DNA from: Maratus speciosus
Lineage: Eukaryota; Arthropoda; Arachnida; Araneae; Salticidae
NCBI GenBank assembly: GCA_963932465.1
Contig: OZ010798.1
Coordinates: 20,718,918-20,782,917, forward strand
Reading direction: 5' to 3'
Length of the DNA stretch: 64,000 nucleotides
Shown here: positions 1 to 12,736 of the stretch, piece after piece
Position numbering within the stretch: the stretch's first letter is position 1
Layout of the letters: every line of letters starts with the position of its first letter
The notes under the pieces: generated by a model
Database searches by the model: none
Told to the model about the DNA's origin: nothing
The model's input: the letters and a program-made list of their open reading frames with translations, nothing else
Translations under genes and position numbers: made by a program

Positions 1-9
1 GTGTTTTCC

Positions 10-43
<34 letters not shown>

Positions 44-440
44 AAACGCAATGTATGTTTCAGAGAATAGTGCCAAAGTGGGCGTTTTGAACCGAATTTC
101 TGCGCGAAAGAAGAATAACCACTCAGGGAAGGGTGAAAAACGTCTTTGTCCCTTGAACAAAATCACTTATAACAATAGGTAATGTATTGATCAAAAAATG
201 GAAAACACTGTTCGATTCCAAATCGCTATTATGTAAAAGCAAAAAAATGGCAGAGCTGACCATTGAAGCGATTTGGAATCGAACTGATTTTTCCGTTTTT
301 TGATAAATAAATTACTTATCGAGGTACATGCAATTTCAGTGTTTTTCTTCTTTCTTTAGCTGCTTTTTCTTCTTTCGTCCAAAAATTCGGTTCAAAGCGC
401 CCACTTTGAAGGTATTTTCTGAACAATCTTTTACGTTCAC

Positions 441-473
<33 letters not shown>

Positions 474-585
474 ATCTTTCGATTACATAGTTTTTGAACA
501 ACAACACCTGCATGCATTTCTGAACAAAAATGAATTAAAACTTGTGTCATAAATTTGCCCGTTTGGATTTGAGAATAACCTTAAT
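1..585. mobile_element. Two half-copies of TTAA-MITE family B in inverted orientation
   Basis: About 1-300 matches the 5' half of the family-B MITE in forward orientation, including the stretch with core GGGCGTTTTGAACCGAATTT. About 340-583 matches the same half in reverse, ending in the family terminus TTTGGATTTGAGAATAACC followed by TTAA. A poly-T tract (11-41) and a poly-A tract (about 442-470) sit at equivalent points in the two halves. No protein is supported: the ORFs here are translations of the repeat. Confidence 0.6.
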
Positions 586-680
586 TAGAGCTTCTGCCGG
601 TTTGCTGAACGTTTGCGTAAAAAATGAATTAAAAATGCGCCTGAATAAAGTAGCCAGTTTGGATTTTGCGAACAGCTTTA

Positions 681-1959
681 GGCTGTTCTCAACTGCTCTG
701 CTCAACAAAGCCAAAAACGTTTTGAGACATTTACAAATTCATTTTTTAAAGGAAAGATGTAAAATTGGGAAGCCTGACCATGGAAGCGATTTAGAATCGA
801 ACTGTGTTTTCCATTTTTTGATGAATGAATTACCTATCAAGTTATAAGCTTTTTTGATCACGCAACAAGGCGTTTTTCTCCCTTCGCTGACTGTTTTTTC
901 TGTTTTGGTCGAGAAATTTGGTTCAAAACGCACCCTTTGACATTATTTTATGAAAGATCTCTTGCGTTTGAAAAAAAACGGAAAAAACAGTTCGATGACA
1001 TAGTTTCTGAACAACAACCAGGGCTTAATTTGCGCCGGAGCCCATCGGAGCTCAGCTCCGGTACTTCTCTGTTTTCAGTAAATATTTAAATATTGGTCGG
1101 AAATCACCGGAGCTCATAAATACAGGGCTCCGGAGCCCAGTGCAATAGTACTTCCGAAAAACCGATGCCTAAATTACCTTTCAGTTCGATTTTCTTTTGT
1201 GACAGTACGATATTTTTTAATTCAATCATTTATTTTTTTATTTCGATATCTCAGATGAAAAGAATATATTTTCATTTGTTTTTATTCAACGGGCATCAGT
1301 TTGAGGTTTTGTTTGTTTGATGTTTTTGGTCTTCTATTTTGTACGAGTATGAAAAAAAACGTTAGTAATTTTTCCAATTATTTTTCATCATGAACGCTGC
1401 CCATGTCAAGGCTCTTCTCTGCACATTTAAGAAGCCACTTTCATTTGTAAGTAGATATAATTGCTATATATTGTTTGTTATTCTGATTGAAAGCGATCGA
1501 GCAGTGTTGCGTCTTTTTCTATAAAAGCTTCGAATCTTTCTTTTTGTGTGCTAACACTATTTCCGAATCATAATTCTTACATTATTTAATTACAGAATTC
1601 TGCGATTAATTAACATTAAAATTAGGCAACGATTTCTATTTGGAAGGAGTGGTAAACTAAAAAGAGGACAGTTAAGTATATGCAAGTAGATATATTTAGA
1701 ATTTTTATTTTACCAAAGAAAAAAAAAAAGATGATTAAATTTAGCAAATATGAAATATATGCATGTGCGGATTGGCATGAAGGGCGTAGGGGGAGGGGGG
1801 GCACGCTACAGTTTTAGTACTGCAGAATATTAGGGCTCCGGTACTTTTTTTGGTAGAAATTAAGCCCTGACAACAACACTTGCTAGTTTCATGCAATTCC
1901 GAACAAAAATAAATTAAAACTTATGCCATAAAGTTGCCCTTTTGGATTTGAGAACAGCC
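681..1959 (-). mobile_element. TTAA-MITE family B copy interrupted by a hAT element
   Basis: The copy starts GGCTGTTCTCAACTG and ends GGATTTGAGAACAGCC, the family-B terminal inverted repeat, with TTAA at 1960-1963 and TTTA on the left. Its body is reverse-oriented relative to the copy at 49978-50398. Without the hAT insertion at 1019-1869 it would be about 420 bp, the usual family length. Confidence 0.65.
1019..1869. mobile_element. hAT-type nonautonomous element with perfect 8-bp TSD
   Basis: The termini are inverted: CAGGGCTTAATTT on the left and AAATTAAGCCCTG on the right. They are flanked by identical 8-bp copies of ACAACAAC (1011-1018 and 1870-1877). An 8-bp duplication with CAGGG/CCCTG ends is typical of the hAT superfamily. 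The interior of about 850 bp has no transposase-length ORF. Subterminal CCGGAGCCC / GGGCTCCGG repeats lie at both ends. It sits inside a TTAA MITE, so it inserted later. Confidence 0.8.
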
Positions 1960-2560
1960 TTAAATTAGGTAAATGTGCTATTTCACCAGCAGTCTAAAAT
2001 GTTTTCGTCGAAAAAAACTTTTATGGTTGTTCAATGTATAAAAAGCAAGGTAAATAATCAGTAACATAAATGCGAAACAATTCATTTCAATCCTATTACT
2101 GAACAATGAACTAAATTTAGCCCATATTCATTCAACTCATAATCCCGAAGCTAATGACTCGATATATTACATTACAATAACTGACATTTAAAGCAGGAAA
2201 AAAAAAAAAATGTCCTCTCAACAAACGATCGTAATTTCAGTAACTAATATGAACAGTAAGTAGTTTAAGCTCATCCCAGAGACATTTTAGAAGAAGCAGA
2301 AGCTACCGTAATCGGGTAATCCATAACAGATTAGAGGTTTATGGTTAGTTAACGTGAAAAAGCAAAATATCAGGAAGACATTTGTATGAGGGGGAAAAAA
2401 GCGATTACGTCATTACAATGAATTTCGAAGGATTATCCAACAAAGAATATATGTTCACGGATGGAAGCTTGTGTTCATTACAAAGAGATTATCGAGTGGA
2501 TTTGATATTGGATCTGTTATTGAACTTCTGCTGTTAGCTTTCGGCAAAGATATTATGTTA
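1960..2560. other. Intergenic, no recognised gene
   Basis: AT-rich sequence with stop codons in all frames. No clear TE termini, tRNA or splice structure was recognised. Confidence 0.5.
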
Positions 2561-2664
2561 TAGAAAGCAGAAAAACCAACGTTTAAAATGCACAAATAAT
2601 ATATGAAATTGCTGCTTTTCATATATTATTTGTGCATTTTAAACGTTGGTTTTTCTGCTTTCTA
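2561..2664. repeat. Perfect 48-bp-arm hairpin made from Penelope-like 3' tails
   Basis: Positions 2561-2608 are the exact reverse complement of 2617-2664, separated by 8 nt. The right arm and the next few bases resemble the 3' tail of the Penelope-like element at about 23790-23850 (shared blocks GCTGCTTTTCAT, TATTATTTGT and TTAAACGTTG). It is best read as two Penelope-like tails joined head to head. Confidence 0.75.
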
Positions 2665-2756
2665 ATATTGTTGCACAAAGGCTTTATTTGCTATTTTTAT
2701 ATTATGTTATAGTTTATTATTAATTTTTTTCGTTAAAGAAATGTTTATGGATACCA

Positions 2757-2759
2757 CAA

Positions 2760-2800
<41 letters not shown>

Positions 2801-2993
2801 GTAACGTTACTCCATAAAATTACCGGCTGCAATTTAACTGTTATAACAGCGGTTTACGTTATACTAATGTCTAATATTACACCAGTTACATCAAGTTAAG
2901 TTACACCGTTATGTAAGTTAAATTAGCCCATAAAATTGGAGGCAGCATGCTGCCACCAATTTTATGCAGTAATGTTTACCAAAAAAATATTAA
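2757..2993. mobile_element. TA-type MITE fragment, CACTGTAAA-like family
   Basis: It begins with a degenerate ATGTAAAA terminus, a 35-bp poly-A run (2763-2797) and TATGTAAC.TTACTCCATAAAATT. It ends with GGAGGCAGCATGCTGCCACC and a TTTACC-type terminus. Both ends match the larger element at 26678-28046, so this looks like a short, diverged relative. Confidence 0.5.
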
Positions 2994-3112
2994 AAAAAAG
3001 TAAAATGTCAGAAAATAAACATATTTTTTTGTTTTTACTATGAAATAATATAAACAGAGAAAATATATACATAAAAAAAAGGACAGATTCCCATTTTATA
3101 TAGAAAATAAAA

Positions 3113-3528
3113 GGGTGTATTCCGATCCAAACTGCTTATTTTCTGATTCATTTTAAAATTCATTTTTGCTCTCAAACGCATCAAACTTGGAAATTCTCTT
3201 ATTTAGAAACTATATAATGTGCGGTGCTTCTTAATTTTTTGATAAATGCAAAAAATACTGTAAAAAACGCTGTCAAAGTTGGCATTTTGAACCGAATTTT
3301 CCGAAACGGGCGATCTGGGAATGAAAAAAATGGTCATACTGAGAAAATAATTGTTCAAAAATCAAATTCTAATTAATTGAGCTGAAAATGAAATCACACG
3401 GCATGTTAAACATGTCTTCAGAAATCACCCCAGCAAGTTTCATGTTTTTACTTTTAAAAATGAGTCTAAAAATGTCTCAGAAAATTTCGAGCTGTTGAGG
3501 GTGGGAAAATATTTTTTCGAATACACCC
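3113..3528 (+). mobile_element. TTAA-MITE family A, copy 1
   Basis: The ends are GGGTGTATTCCGATCC and CGAATACACCC, with TTAA on the right (3529-3532) and AAAA on the left. Length is about 416 bp. The interior has no credible ORF. TTAA duplication with GGG/CCC ends suggests piggyBac-type mobilisation, which is an inference. Confidence 0.75.
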
Positions 3529-3884
3529 TTAAACTAATCAAATTACAAGTTGCATAACAGAATACGCTCGGAATTATGTGAATTATAGAAGTAAACACAA
3601 AATTAAAATACATTTTAATATATATATATATATATATATTTTTGTACTGAGAATGCAACGATCCAAGAAGACTCGGCTGAAAGTGTACTTTAACTTTTAT
3701 CACATCTGAAGCACAGAAATGTAAGTCAGTAAACCACGTGTTCCTTCCACCATGGCGACTTCTCATTATCAACGCCGGTCTCGGACGCGGCCGCACTAAT
3801 TTCCTTTTCAACTGAACAAACACAAAAGAAACATTTGTAACTCTTCCCGTGTTGCCCATCCATCAAAGTCAACTTGCTACAAAA
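3529..3884. other. Short spacer with (TA)n tract
   Basis: It contains a (TA)n tract at about 3617-3640 and a moderately GC-rich stretch at 3730-3800. The minus-strand ORF here also runs through the neighbouring MITE, so no gene is called. Confidence 0.4.
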
Positions 3885-4401
3885 ATTTATTCAGCTACAA
3901 AAATGCAAATTTAGAACTCTGCTAAAAAAAGAATCATTTTGAAAGACATTGGAGTTTGCAATTTTGTTGATTTACGTTTTCTGGAAAAAGAGATAAAAAG
4001 AATGGGATGTGGTGAAGATCAGTCGAATAGTATTCAAAAATCTGCACATAAAACACTTCAATAAACTTTTATCGTAATTAGTCGTAATCTAACGACGTCT
4101 TTTTTGCTACAAATTTATCCGCCATTTTTGAGCTACAAGAATGCAAATTTAGAACTCTGTTAAAAAAAAAAGAATAATTTTGAAAGACGTTTGAGTTTGC
4201 AATTCTGTTGCTTTATGCTTTGCTATGGAAGAATTTATAAAAAGACTAGAATGTGTTGAAGATGAGTCGAATAATTCAAAATTCCGCACATAAAACACTT
4301 CAATAATCTTTTTTAGTTGATCGGTTGTTGATCGAACGACGTCTTTGTTGCTACAAATTTATCCGCCAATTTTCAGCTACAAAAGTGCAAATTTAGAACC
4401 C

Positions 4402-4452
<51 letters not shown>

Positions 4453-6290
4453 AGAATCACTTTGAAAGGCGTTGGACTTTGCAATTCTGTTGATTTACGT
4501 TTTGCTATGAAAGAATTGATAAAGAGACCGGAATGTGTCGAAGATGAGTTGAAAAGCATTCAAAATCCTGCGCATAAAACCCTTTAACAAAGTTTTACTG
4601 TTAATCGGTCGTAATCTAACATCTAACATCGTCTATGATGCTACAGATTTCTTCGCGATTTTTCAGGTACAAAAACGCAAAATGTAAAACTTAGTTTAGA
4701 GAAGAATTCCTAAAGAGTTTGAAATTTTGTTAATTTAGACTCTTCCCGGGAAGAAATGGGTAAAAAGTGATTTTTTTTTTTAAAGGTATGTCAAGTAATA
4801 TTGTAAATTCTGCACATAGACACTTGAAACATTCGCGAGCACAAAAATACAAATTTAGAATTTTGTTGAAAGAATAATTTTGAAGAACTTAGTGTTTCAG
4901 TCTTATATAGTATTCTAAATTCTGCAGATAAAACTCTTCAATAGACTTTCTTAGTCGTAAATAGTCTAACGTCATCTCTATAGATGCTGCAAATTGATTC
5001 ACATTTCGGCTACAAAATTGCAAATTTAGAGACTTGTTGGCAGGAAAATTTTGGAAAAAGTTGGAGAATATTCATTCGAATGAGATGAAAGAGGACTGGA
5101 ACGCGTGTTAAACAGTATTCAAATTTCTGCATATGTAATTTCAACAACCTAATACGTCATAATCGAACGTAACCTTTCATATTCATATTCATGACTTTTT
5201 GGCTAAAAACAATGTCAAATTCAGAATACTGTTGATTATGTCTTTCCGCAAGAAATGAATGCGAATAGAAATGAGTCTAACAATATTCAAGATTCTGCAC
5301 AAAATGTTTCAGTCAGTAAAAAACAGTCTTTATAATCGGTCGTAATCAAACGTTGCTTCTGTTGATATAAATTCGATTCCAAATTTTTCAGCTACAAAGA
5401 TACAAAATTTAAAACTTTGCCTCCCCCCCCCCCCCCCTCAAAAAAAGTGTGTGAGAGAGAGAGACAGAGTGTGATTGAGATTTGCAATTGATGTCACGTT
5501 CTTCCAGATGATATAAAAGAGGTTTGGTATGTGCTAAAAAAGTGTCAAACAATATTTCAGATTTTGCACATAAAACCCTTCTATTCCCGGCTTTTGATGT
5601 GAAGAAGATTGCAAAAATGTGTTATTAAGGGGTGTATTCCGATCCAAACTGCTTATTTTCTGATTCATTTTAAAATTCCTTTTTGCTCTCAAATGCATCA
5701 AACTTGGAAATTCTGTTATTTAGAAACTATATAATGTGCGGTGCTTCTTAATTTTTTGATAAATGCAGAAAATACTGTAAAAAAACGCTGTCAAAGTTGG
5801 CATTTTGAACCGAATTTTCCGAAGCGGGCGATCTGGGAATGAAAAAAATGGTCATACTGAGAAAATAATTGTTTAAAAATCAAATTCTAATGAATTGAGC
5901 TGAAAATGAAATCACACGGCATGTTAAACATGTCTTCAGAAATCACCCCAGCAAGTTTCATGTTTTTACTTTTAAAAATGAGTCTGAAAATGTCTCAGAA
6001 AATTTCGAGCTGTTGAGGGTGGAAAAATATTTTTTCGAATACACCCTTATGCTAAGAACTTATTTTACGAGTTTTAACTACAAAAATGGAAATGCAGAAC
6101 CTTTTAAAAATAACTTTGAAACACGTTGGATATTGCAGTAATGCTGATGTTGCACTCTTCCGGAAGAATTGAAAGAAGACTGGAATGTACTGAAGATGTG
6201 TCATGTAATTCTGAAGATAATGCACTTCAGTAAACTGGTTTCAAAATCGTTTGTAATTTAACATCATCGCTGATGCTAAAATTTATTCAT
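3885..6290. repeat. Degenerate tandem array, unit about 170-290 bp
   Basis: A motif of the type GCTACAAAAATGCAAATTTAGAA recurs near 3890, 4133, 4376, 4667, 4840, 5010, 5205, 5391 and 6070. It is followed by a CTGCACATAAAACACTTCAATA-type block and a TCGTAATCTAACG-type block. Early units are spaced about 245 bp. The array is interrupted by family-A copy 2. A 45-bp poly-A run (4406-4450) and a poly-C run near 5422 lie inside. Confidence 0.75.
5639..6046 (+). mobile_element. TTAA-MITE family A, copy 2
   Basis: It has the same termini as copy 1 and is preceded by TTAA (5635-5638) and followed by TTAT. It is inserted in the tandem array. It is very similar to the copies at 16318 and 18900, suggesting recent spread. 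Confidence 0.8.
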
Positions 6291-6299
6291 AACATATGC

Positions 6300-8497
6300 T
6301 TCCATAAACACACACACACACATATCTATAAAGTCAAAGAGAAGAAATAATGTTCAGACATATCATTGTTGGGAAGGGGGGGGGGGGATTCCAAAGGCGT
6401 GGACGATCAAAAAGAATAATAACAGATGATTAAAAAAAACTGTGATGTAACATTTTGTTATACTTTTAAACTATAAATGTTGAATTTCTTAAAAATAAAT
6501 CCCTACTTACTCTTAAAATAATTTTTTAAATGTTATAAAATAATGTTATTTGTTCACATAAAAATGAAAGAATTCGCAAATACACATTTAAAATATTTTA
6601 AACTATCTGATGCAAAGTCCTTTGTAAAATCAACCTTCATAATCGAAAATTTCATATTATCGCATAGTTGCATTAATTTTTGCATGTTTTCAAAAGTTAA
6701 AAATCGTCATAGAAAAGAAAATTTTGTTTAATATTGTTCAATCTAGCCTTGAAACTATCACTAGTTTGAAATATAAACTGGGATATTATACATGTAACGG
6801 GATTTAAAAGTTAGAATATTAAATTATTATGATTTTACAATCTATGCGGATTAATTATACTTTAAAATATAAAGAATTACTTTCACAGCATAGGTAAATC
6901 ATGTTACATAAAAAGTTAATAAAAGATTTACTTATTTTTAATTTGACCGGCATATGGTTTAGTTAAGACGATTATTAAAAAAATATCTCTAAAAGGGAAT
7001 TTGTGAAAAACGGAACAAATTAAGAAAGGGCAATGTTTCATTAGTGTTTGCTATTTGTATCAAAATAAATGTACAGATTCTAAACATGCAATATATACTT
7101 AAATAAATAAAACAATAAGTCATGAAATGTCAATTTTTGATTTGTGTTAAAAAGCGTGTAATTCTGAAATTTATTTAAGTGCGAAAATTGAAATAAAGAT
7201 GTCAACAATAATCATAATTTAATTGAATGTACAAAACTAAAAAAAAAAAAAAAGTTATATTATAAAAATATAAGCAGTCACGATTAGTACACCTTCATTT
7301 TTTATAACTAGATAATTTAACTGTTTATTTGAGAAAAAATAATACCATTCAAAATATTATATTTGCAGGCAATTAAAGACTATTATTGTGCAAATATAAA
7401 AAGAAAATTTTAGTTTGATCATATGTTATTTATACATAAACTTATACAAAATGTAAATAAATGCTAAAAACGTATAATGGAAAAATCCTCAAAATTTGGT
7501 GTCTCTTCTAAGATTTCAAATAAATCTAAAATAAATTTCGTACAGGCATTTTTTTAATTAAATTTTTATAGAACAAAATTATGTAATAGAATTACTCATT
7601 ATCAATGATATTTCTTCCACATTTCAAATAACTTTTAATTTATTTTTTCCTTTAAGTTTGCATTTTAAATGTTTTTGCAATAAAGTAATATAAATAACAA
7701 GATGGAACTATTTATAAATGTTTTTTTTTAAACAGATGTACAGTGTCTATCAAACAATTTGCAACATAAAATACTGATAAATTGTGAAAACCGGGAAGTT
7801 AATGTTAAAGAAAAATTAAATTCCATATAAAAATAAACTAAGCATCTCACAATAAACTTGATTTGCATAAAATTGAATTTCGTGTTCTGATTTATGTCTA
7901 CATGAATAATAAATTACATTAAATTATAGTACATATTAATCTTTAATGTTTCTAATAATTGTGGGGATTAAAGTTTTATTTTCATAAATACATTTAGCAT
8001 TAAAGTTGTACTTTGTATTTTTTTTTTATTAGGTATAAAAAAGCACTGATCAAAGAAATATCAATAAAACCATGTTTTAAACCTTTTTAGATATAAATAT
8101 ATGAATTGAATAATAATATTTATTATTGAAATTGTCTTTTGCATCCTCGTGATATTACATAAAAAAAGTACTTTTTAAAGAAAATCAGTGTGTATTACAG
8201 ATAATTTACTATATCCACTTTAACTCTATATAAACACAGAATTATATTCGTGTAATTCAATAACATTTATTATTAAACTTATTTTTCTATATTACAAAGT
8301 ATTCTATAACTAAAATGTAAAAGTTTTTATCATTAAAATGACATATCAAATTTCATTTTTATTTATAAATTTAAAACAAATTTCGTACAAATTCTTTTTT
8401 TAGTTAAACTTTTTTATAGAACAAAATTACGTAATTTTTATTATTAAAATGACATATCACAAAATTATGTACATTTTTATCTTTAAAATGGCATATA
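6300..8497. other. AT-rich intergenic DNA
   Basis: Low-complexity AT-rich sequence with short CA and poly-G tracts near 6310 and 6376. No ORF over 62 codons, no splice-consistent exon and no TE termini were recognised. Confidence 0.5.
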
Positions 8498-8670
8498 CAG
8501 TCGAACCTCGTTAACATGAACCTCAAGGGGAATCAAAATTTTGTTCATGTTAACAGTAATTCATTTTATCAGTATCAAATCTTTGTATTTGTTTTTATAG
8601 GGGACTGTGACAACAATTCATGTTAAAAGTAATTCACGTTAAGCGTGTTCATGTTAACGAGGTTTGACTG
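8498..8670. mobile_element. Tigger/pogo-type MITE, 173 bp
   Basis: Terminal inverted repeats are CAGTCGAACCTCGTTAACATGAA and its near-complement ending GTTAACGAGGTTTGACTG. They are flanked by TA on both sides (8496-8497 and 8671-8672). The TIR sequence and TA duplication fit pogo/Tigger elements of the Tc1/mariner superfamily. No coding capacity. A same-length copy lies at 13937. Confidence 0.85.
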
Positions 8671-11600
8671 TATATATATTTTTATTTATAGATCTAAGAA
8701 AAATTTCGTACAATCTCTCTCTCTCTCTCTTTTTTTTTTTAAACAAAGAGCATTATTATCTGCTTTTATATGTATTGCATAAAACAAAGAATAATTTCTA
8801 AAACTAAAACTATATTTTAATCAATAAATTATTACATTGAAGAAGAGTAACACATTTTAACATTAAAATTATATTCTTCTTCTTCTTATTATTATTATTA
8901 CATCTATATGTGCGAAATATTTTATGAATAATAGAAAATAATAATAATTGTAATTAAAATTGTGTTTATTTTAAATGTACTTCAAGAGCTACATTATTCT
9001 ATCTTATCATTACAAGATATAATCAACCACATTTTAATATTAATCTTGCCAATCCATTATAAATAAAACGCTATATTTATTGGTTTTCTTGTTTTATATA
9101 AACAATAATAACATTATTCATAATTCAAATGTGCGAAAATATTGTTTAGAACAAAATATTCATAAACATTAGAAGAATAAAATACTTAGTTTCAATAATT
9201 TTATAGTTTGATTCTTGTTTTCTATTTCTTATATATTTCTTACTTTCTAATTGACATTTACATAAGAAATTTCAAATTATTCAAGCAGATTCAATTAGTG
9301 CTTTCATAATAATAATAATAATAATAATAAACATTTGGCCAAATACGCATAGTTTTTATAACAGCAAATATGAAAATATATAGATAGCACACAATTAATT
9401 AAATTAATTATCAAAACGAATTTAATCTTTTATAAAACTTTAAATAATAATTTTCACATACATATGTGTTTTGATACGCACAACCACAAATTAATCCTAT
9501 TAATGATTTTATCTTAATTTTTTTTTCTATAGGAATACATGTAAACATTCTTAAACAAACATATTTAATATTAAACAAAAATTAAAGCTAAAACTATGAA
9601 AAAACTTCACTTTGTTATAGATAAATATCACGTAATTACAGCTGATATTCGAGAGTATGTAAATAAAAGTACAGACGATTTTTTGTTTTAAAAAATAAAA
9701 AAAATAATGTTCATTTAGAAACTTATTGCTTATGTTTTTTTTTTCTTTATATTAACACAAAGGAAATTTTAATTGCGGTTTACTAAAATATTCTAATGTT
9801 GAATAATTAAATATTTATTTGCATACTCCAAACAAAACACAATTCCATTTCTGTCCAGTTTCGACTTAAAATAAATGAAACATAAGATGGCAATATTCTC
9901 AGATTCAAAAAGAATAAATGTATCATATAGAAAAAGGATAATTTGTATAAAATTTTTATAACAACATTTATTATGTTATAATAAAGTTATTTTGTTATGC
10001 GTCAAAAGTTTTTACTGTAATACTCTTTAGCTCGATAAAACTAAACAGAGGACTGGCCATGTAATTCATTTCTGTCTATTCCTATACCTGTAATATAAAT
10101 TAATTTGGCGGATAAAAAATTACTTTCTTGCAAGATCTTAGAATGCATATAAATACAATATGAACTTATAAATGCATATTTAGACAAATATACTTTCTGT
10201 TTTTAATATTTTCCTACTCTAAAAATATACGGAATCTTTATTTCAACCAGTACAGTGCCAAAACCTCTTATCAATTTTACGAAAATTAATATTTTAAAAT
10301 TTGAGACCCAGGACCACAATCCAGTTAGTCATAATTTAACTAGGGAATAGTAATAAATTATAAATCACTTTTAATTAGAGTAATAAAACATGCAATTTTC
10401 GAAAATAGGTGCAATGCAAATACACGGTTGAAAAATGTTTGTAAAATTTAAATAACTCCATAACAAATCTACTTACTACATGTTCTAATTAACAATAGTT
10501 TGAGGGTACAGTATAATAACTATGAAATAAACAACAATTAAGTTAGAAATTAAATAAAGTAAATGTGTAAATAAATCCCAGAGAAATGAAATTAATAATA
10601 ATAATAATCGACCAAAATTTATTGGAAATGGAGGAATGTTTTCAAATGACGTACAATAAATACAGTGAAATTATACTATGTAAAACTAATTACCAACTAT
10701 AAGAATTAAACTAATTTAAATGATGTTTTAAAAGATATTGGAAGGCTTGTTTATAGAGTACATTATATTCTGTCAATAGTATTTTCTGGTAAATATAAAA
10801 AGCACGTACAAAGACATTTAGGCTTTTCAAAACATTATTTTTTAAATCTTTTTTCCTTTTGTTTGAATTTACCTCTGAAGTAATAGAAAGATGATACAAA
10901 GATTTTTTAAACTGTAATCAAAGATATGATTTTTAAATGTCAAAAGCAAAATAGTCTTGAAGAAGATAACAGTTTACTTTGAATGAAAATAATATACTCA
11001 AATAACACTGATAAACAAAAAATGTTGTTTTTAAAGTACTAACTTGCTATTATGTTGTGAATATCTTCTAATTAAGAGCATGTACAATAACATTAATCTT
11101 TCCGAAAATTAGATTTTTCCATTTGTAACTTAAAATGATATACCATTTTATTTTCCAAATCTCATGATTATCAAATGTTTATGAAATAATACTTTTCAGT
11201 GAAGAAATAACGCACTGAATTTAAATTATAATAAACTATATCACAATAATAATAATTAAATAAATTTGAAAAGTAATGAAAACAAGCGTATAAAAGATGC
11301 CAGTTTATTTTCAAAGGAGATAATTTAAAGACTGAATAATACTCTTATGTAGGGTGGGAGGGGAGATATTTTATTAAACTCACAATTGAACAATAGCGAT
11401 AGTACTTTTTTGTTTCTTTTGTTTTAAGTTTTAACGTTTGAAGAAATAATTTCTAATAAAAAGATAGTGCAGACAATTTGAAATGATAATTGAAAAATAT
11501 ATAATTATTTTGAAGAAATGAAAAGAAACAAAAAACGTAAAACATAGCAGTTTATTTTAAATGAAAATGATTTAATCCTTAAAATAACACTGTTGTGTTG

Positions 11601-12332
11601 ATAAATAAGGTTTTAGCATTAAAGGCTGTAAAAAAAAGTTTTATATTCCTCTCAAATTATATATTTTTGTTTTTCAATTATAATTCAACAATCGTAATTT
11701 CTCTTTCTTTTTAAAATCTCATTTATGAAGTAACAATTTCCCCTAAAAAGATAATGTAGGGAATATTTAGATGATAAATAAAGTGATTTTGAGGAAATGT
11801 TAAACTAAAAGAAACAAAAACTTTGTAAAACATAATATTAAAGACTGTAACATAAATTTATATCCTCTCAAAAATTTATATAGCTTTGTTTTTTAATTAT
11901 AATTCCACAATTGCAATCTTTTTCTTTTTCAATTCACATTTATGAAGTAATACATTTCATTAAAAATACAAGCAGGGAATTTTTAAAGAATAATAAAAAA
12001 AAAAAACTTAGTGATCTGAAATGTAAAAGGTAAAGAAAACACTCGCAAAATATGCAGTTTATTTTCAATGAAAACAATACTACTGCGCCGACAAATACAG
12101 AAGTTTTTTTATTTTTTCAAAAATAAAACTTGAAAAATAAGTATATGTTTTATATATTACTTCTTATTGTATAAAGTACCGCAGAACAATGCTATTATTC
12201 AATTTAAAAAACAAAATCCACTGTCATATTGCAGCCACATTAATATAGCCTCAGAAAAATCTGTACACTGAATTAATTGATATTGTCCCCATATTACGAA
12301 TAAATACATGAATTAATTAAAAAATATATGTA
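8671..12332. other. AT-rich intergenic DNA with simple repeats
   Basis: It contains (CT)n near 8716, a TTCTTCTTCTTATTATTATTA tract near 8877 and (TAA)n near 9307. No gene or RNA gene was recognised. Confidence 0.5.
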
Positions 12333-12736
12333 CCGTATTTTATGGAAGAAACGCCGCACTCCTCAAATTGGCCTGAATAAGCTTAAAAATATCGTAATCG
12401 TCGCACCCGCCGTAAACGCTGCACTCCTCAAATTGGCCTGAATAAGCTTAAAAATATCGTAATCGCCGCACCTGTGGGAACGCTACTTTTGTCGACAGCA
12501 TCCCATTCACCTAACTTTAATCAAAGTTTTCTGAGCAGTGTAGGATGCCTCGTTTTTAATATCTTAATATATCTGAAGTTTTATTTAAAATATTTAAATC
12601 TGATTTTAAATGTTTTTATGAATTTTTAAATTAAGGAAACTCAGTTGGTATTTAAAAAAAATCGTAAACGCCGCACTTGGAAAAAAATTAACTTTTAAAC
12701 TCGTAAACGCCGCGGCGTTTCTTCCATAAAATACGG
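12333..12736. mobile_element. TA-flanked MITE with CCGTATTTTATGGAAG termini, 404 bp
   Basis: The left end is CCGTATTTTATGGAAGAAAC and the right end is its inverted copy, with TA on each side (12331-12332 and 12737-12738). The interior carries a direct repeat, CTCAAATTGGCCTGAATAAG, at about 12362 and 12424, plus several CGTAAACGCCGCA motifs. It is noncoding. Confidence 0.8.

Noticed and set aside
3440..3859. 139-codon minus-strand ORF
   Set aside because: It spans the end of a TTAA MITE and a (TA)n tract, with no domain recognised.
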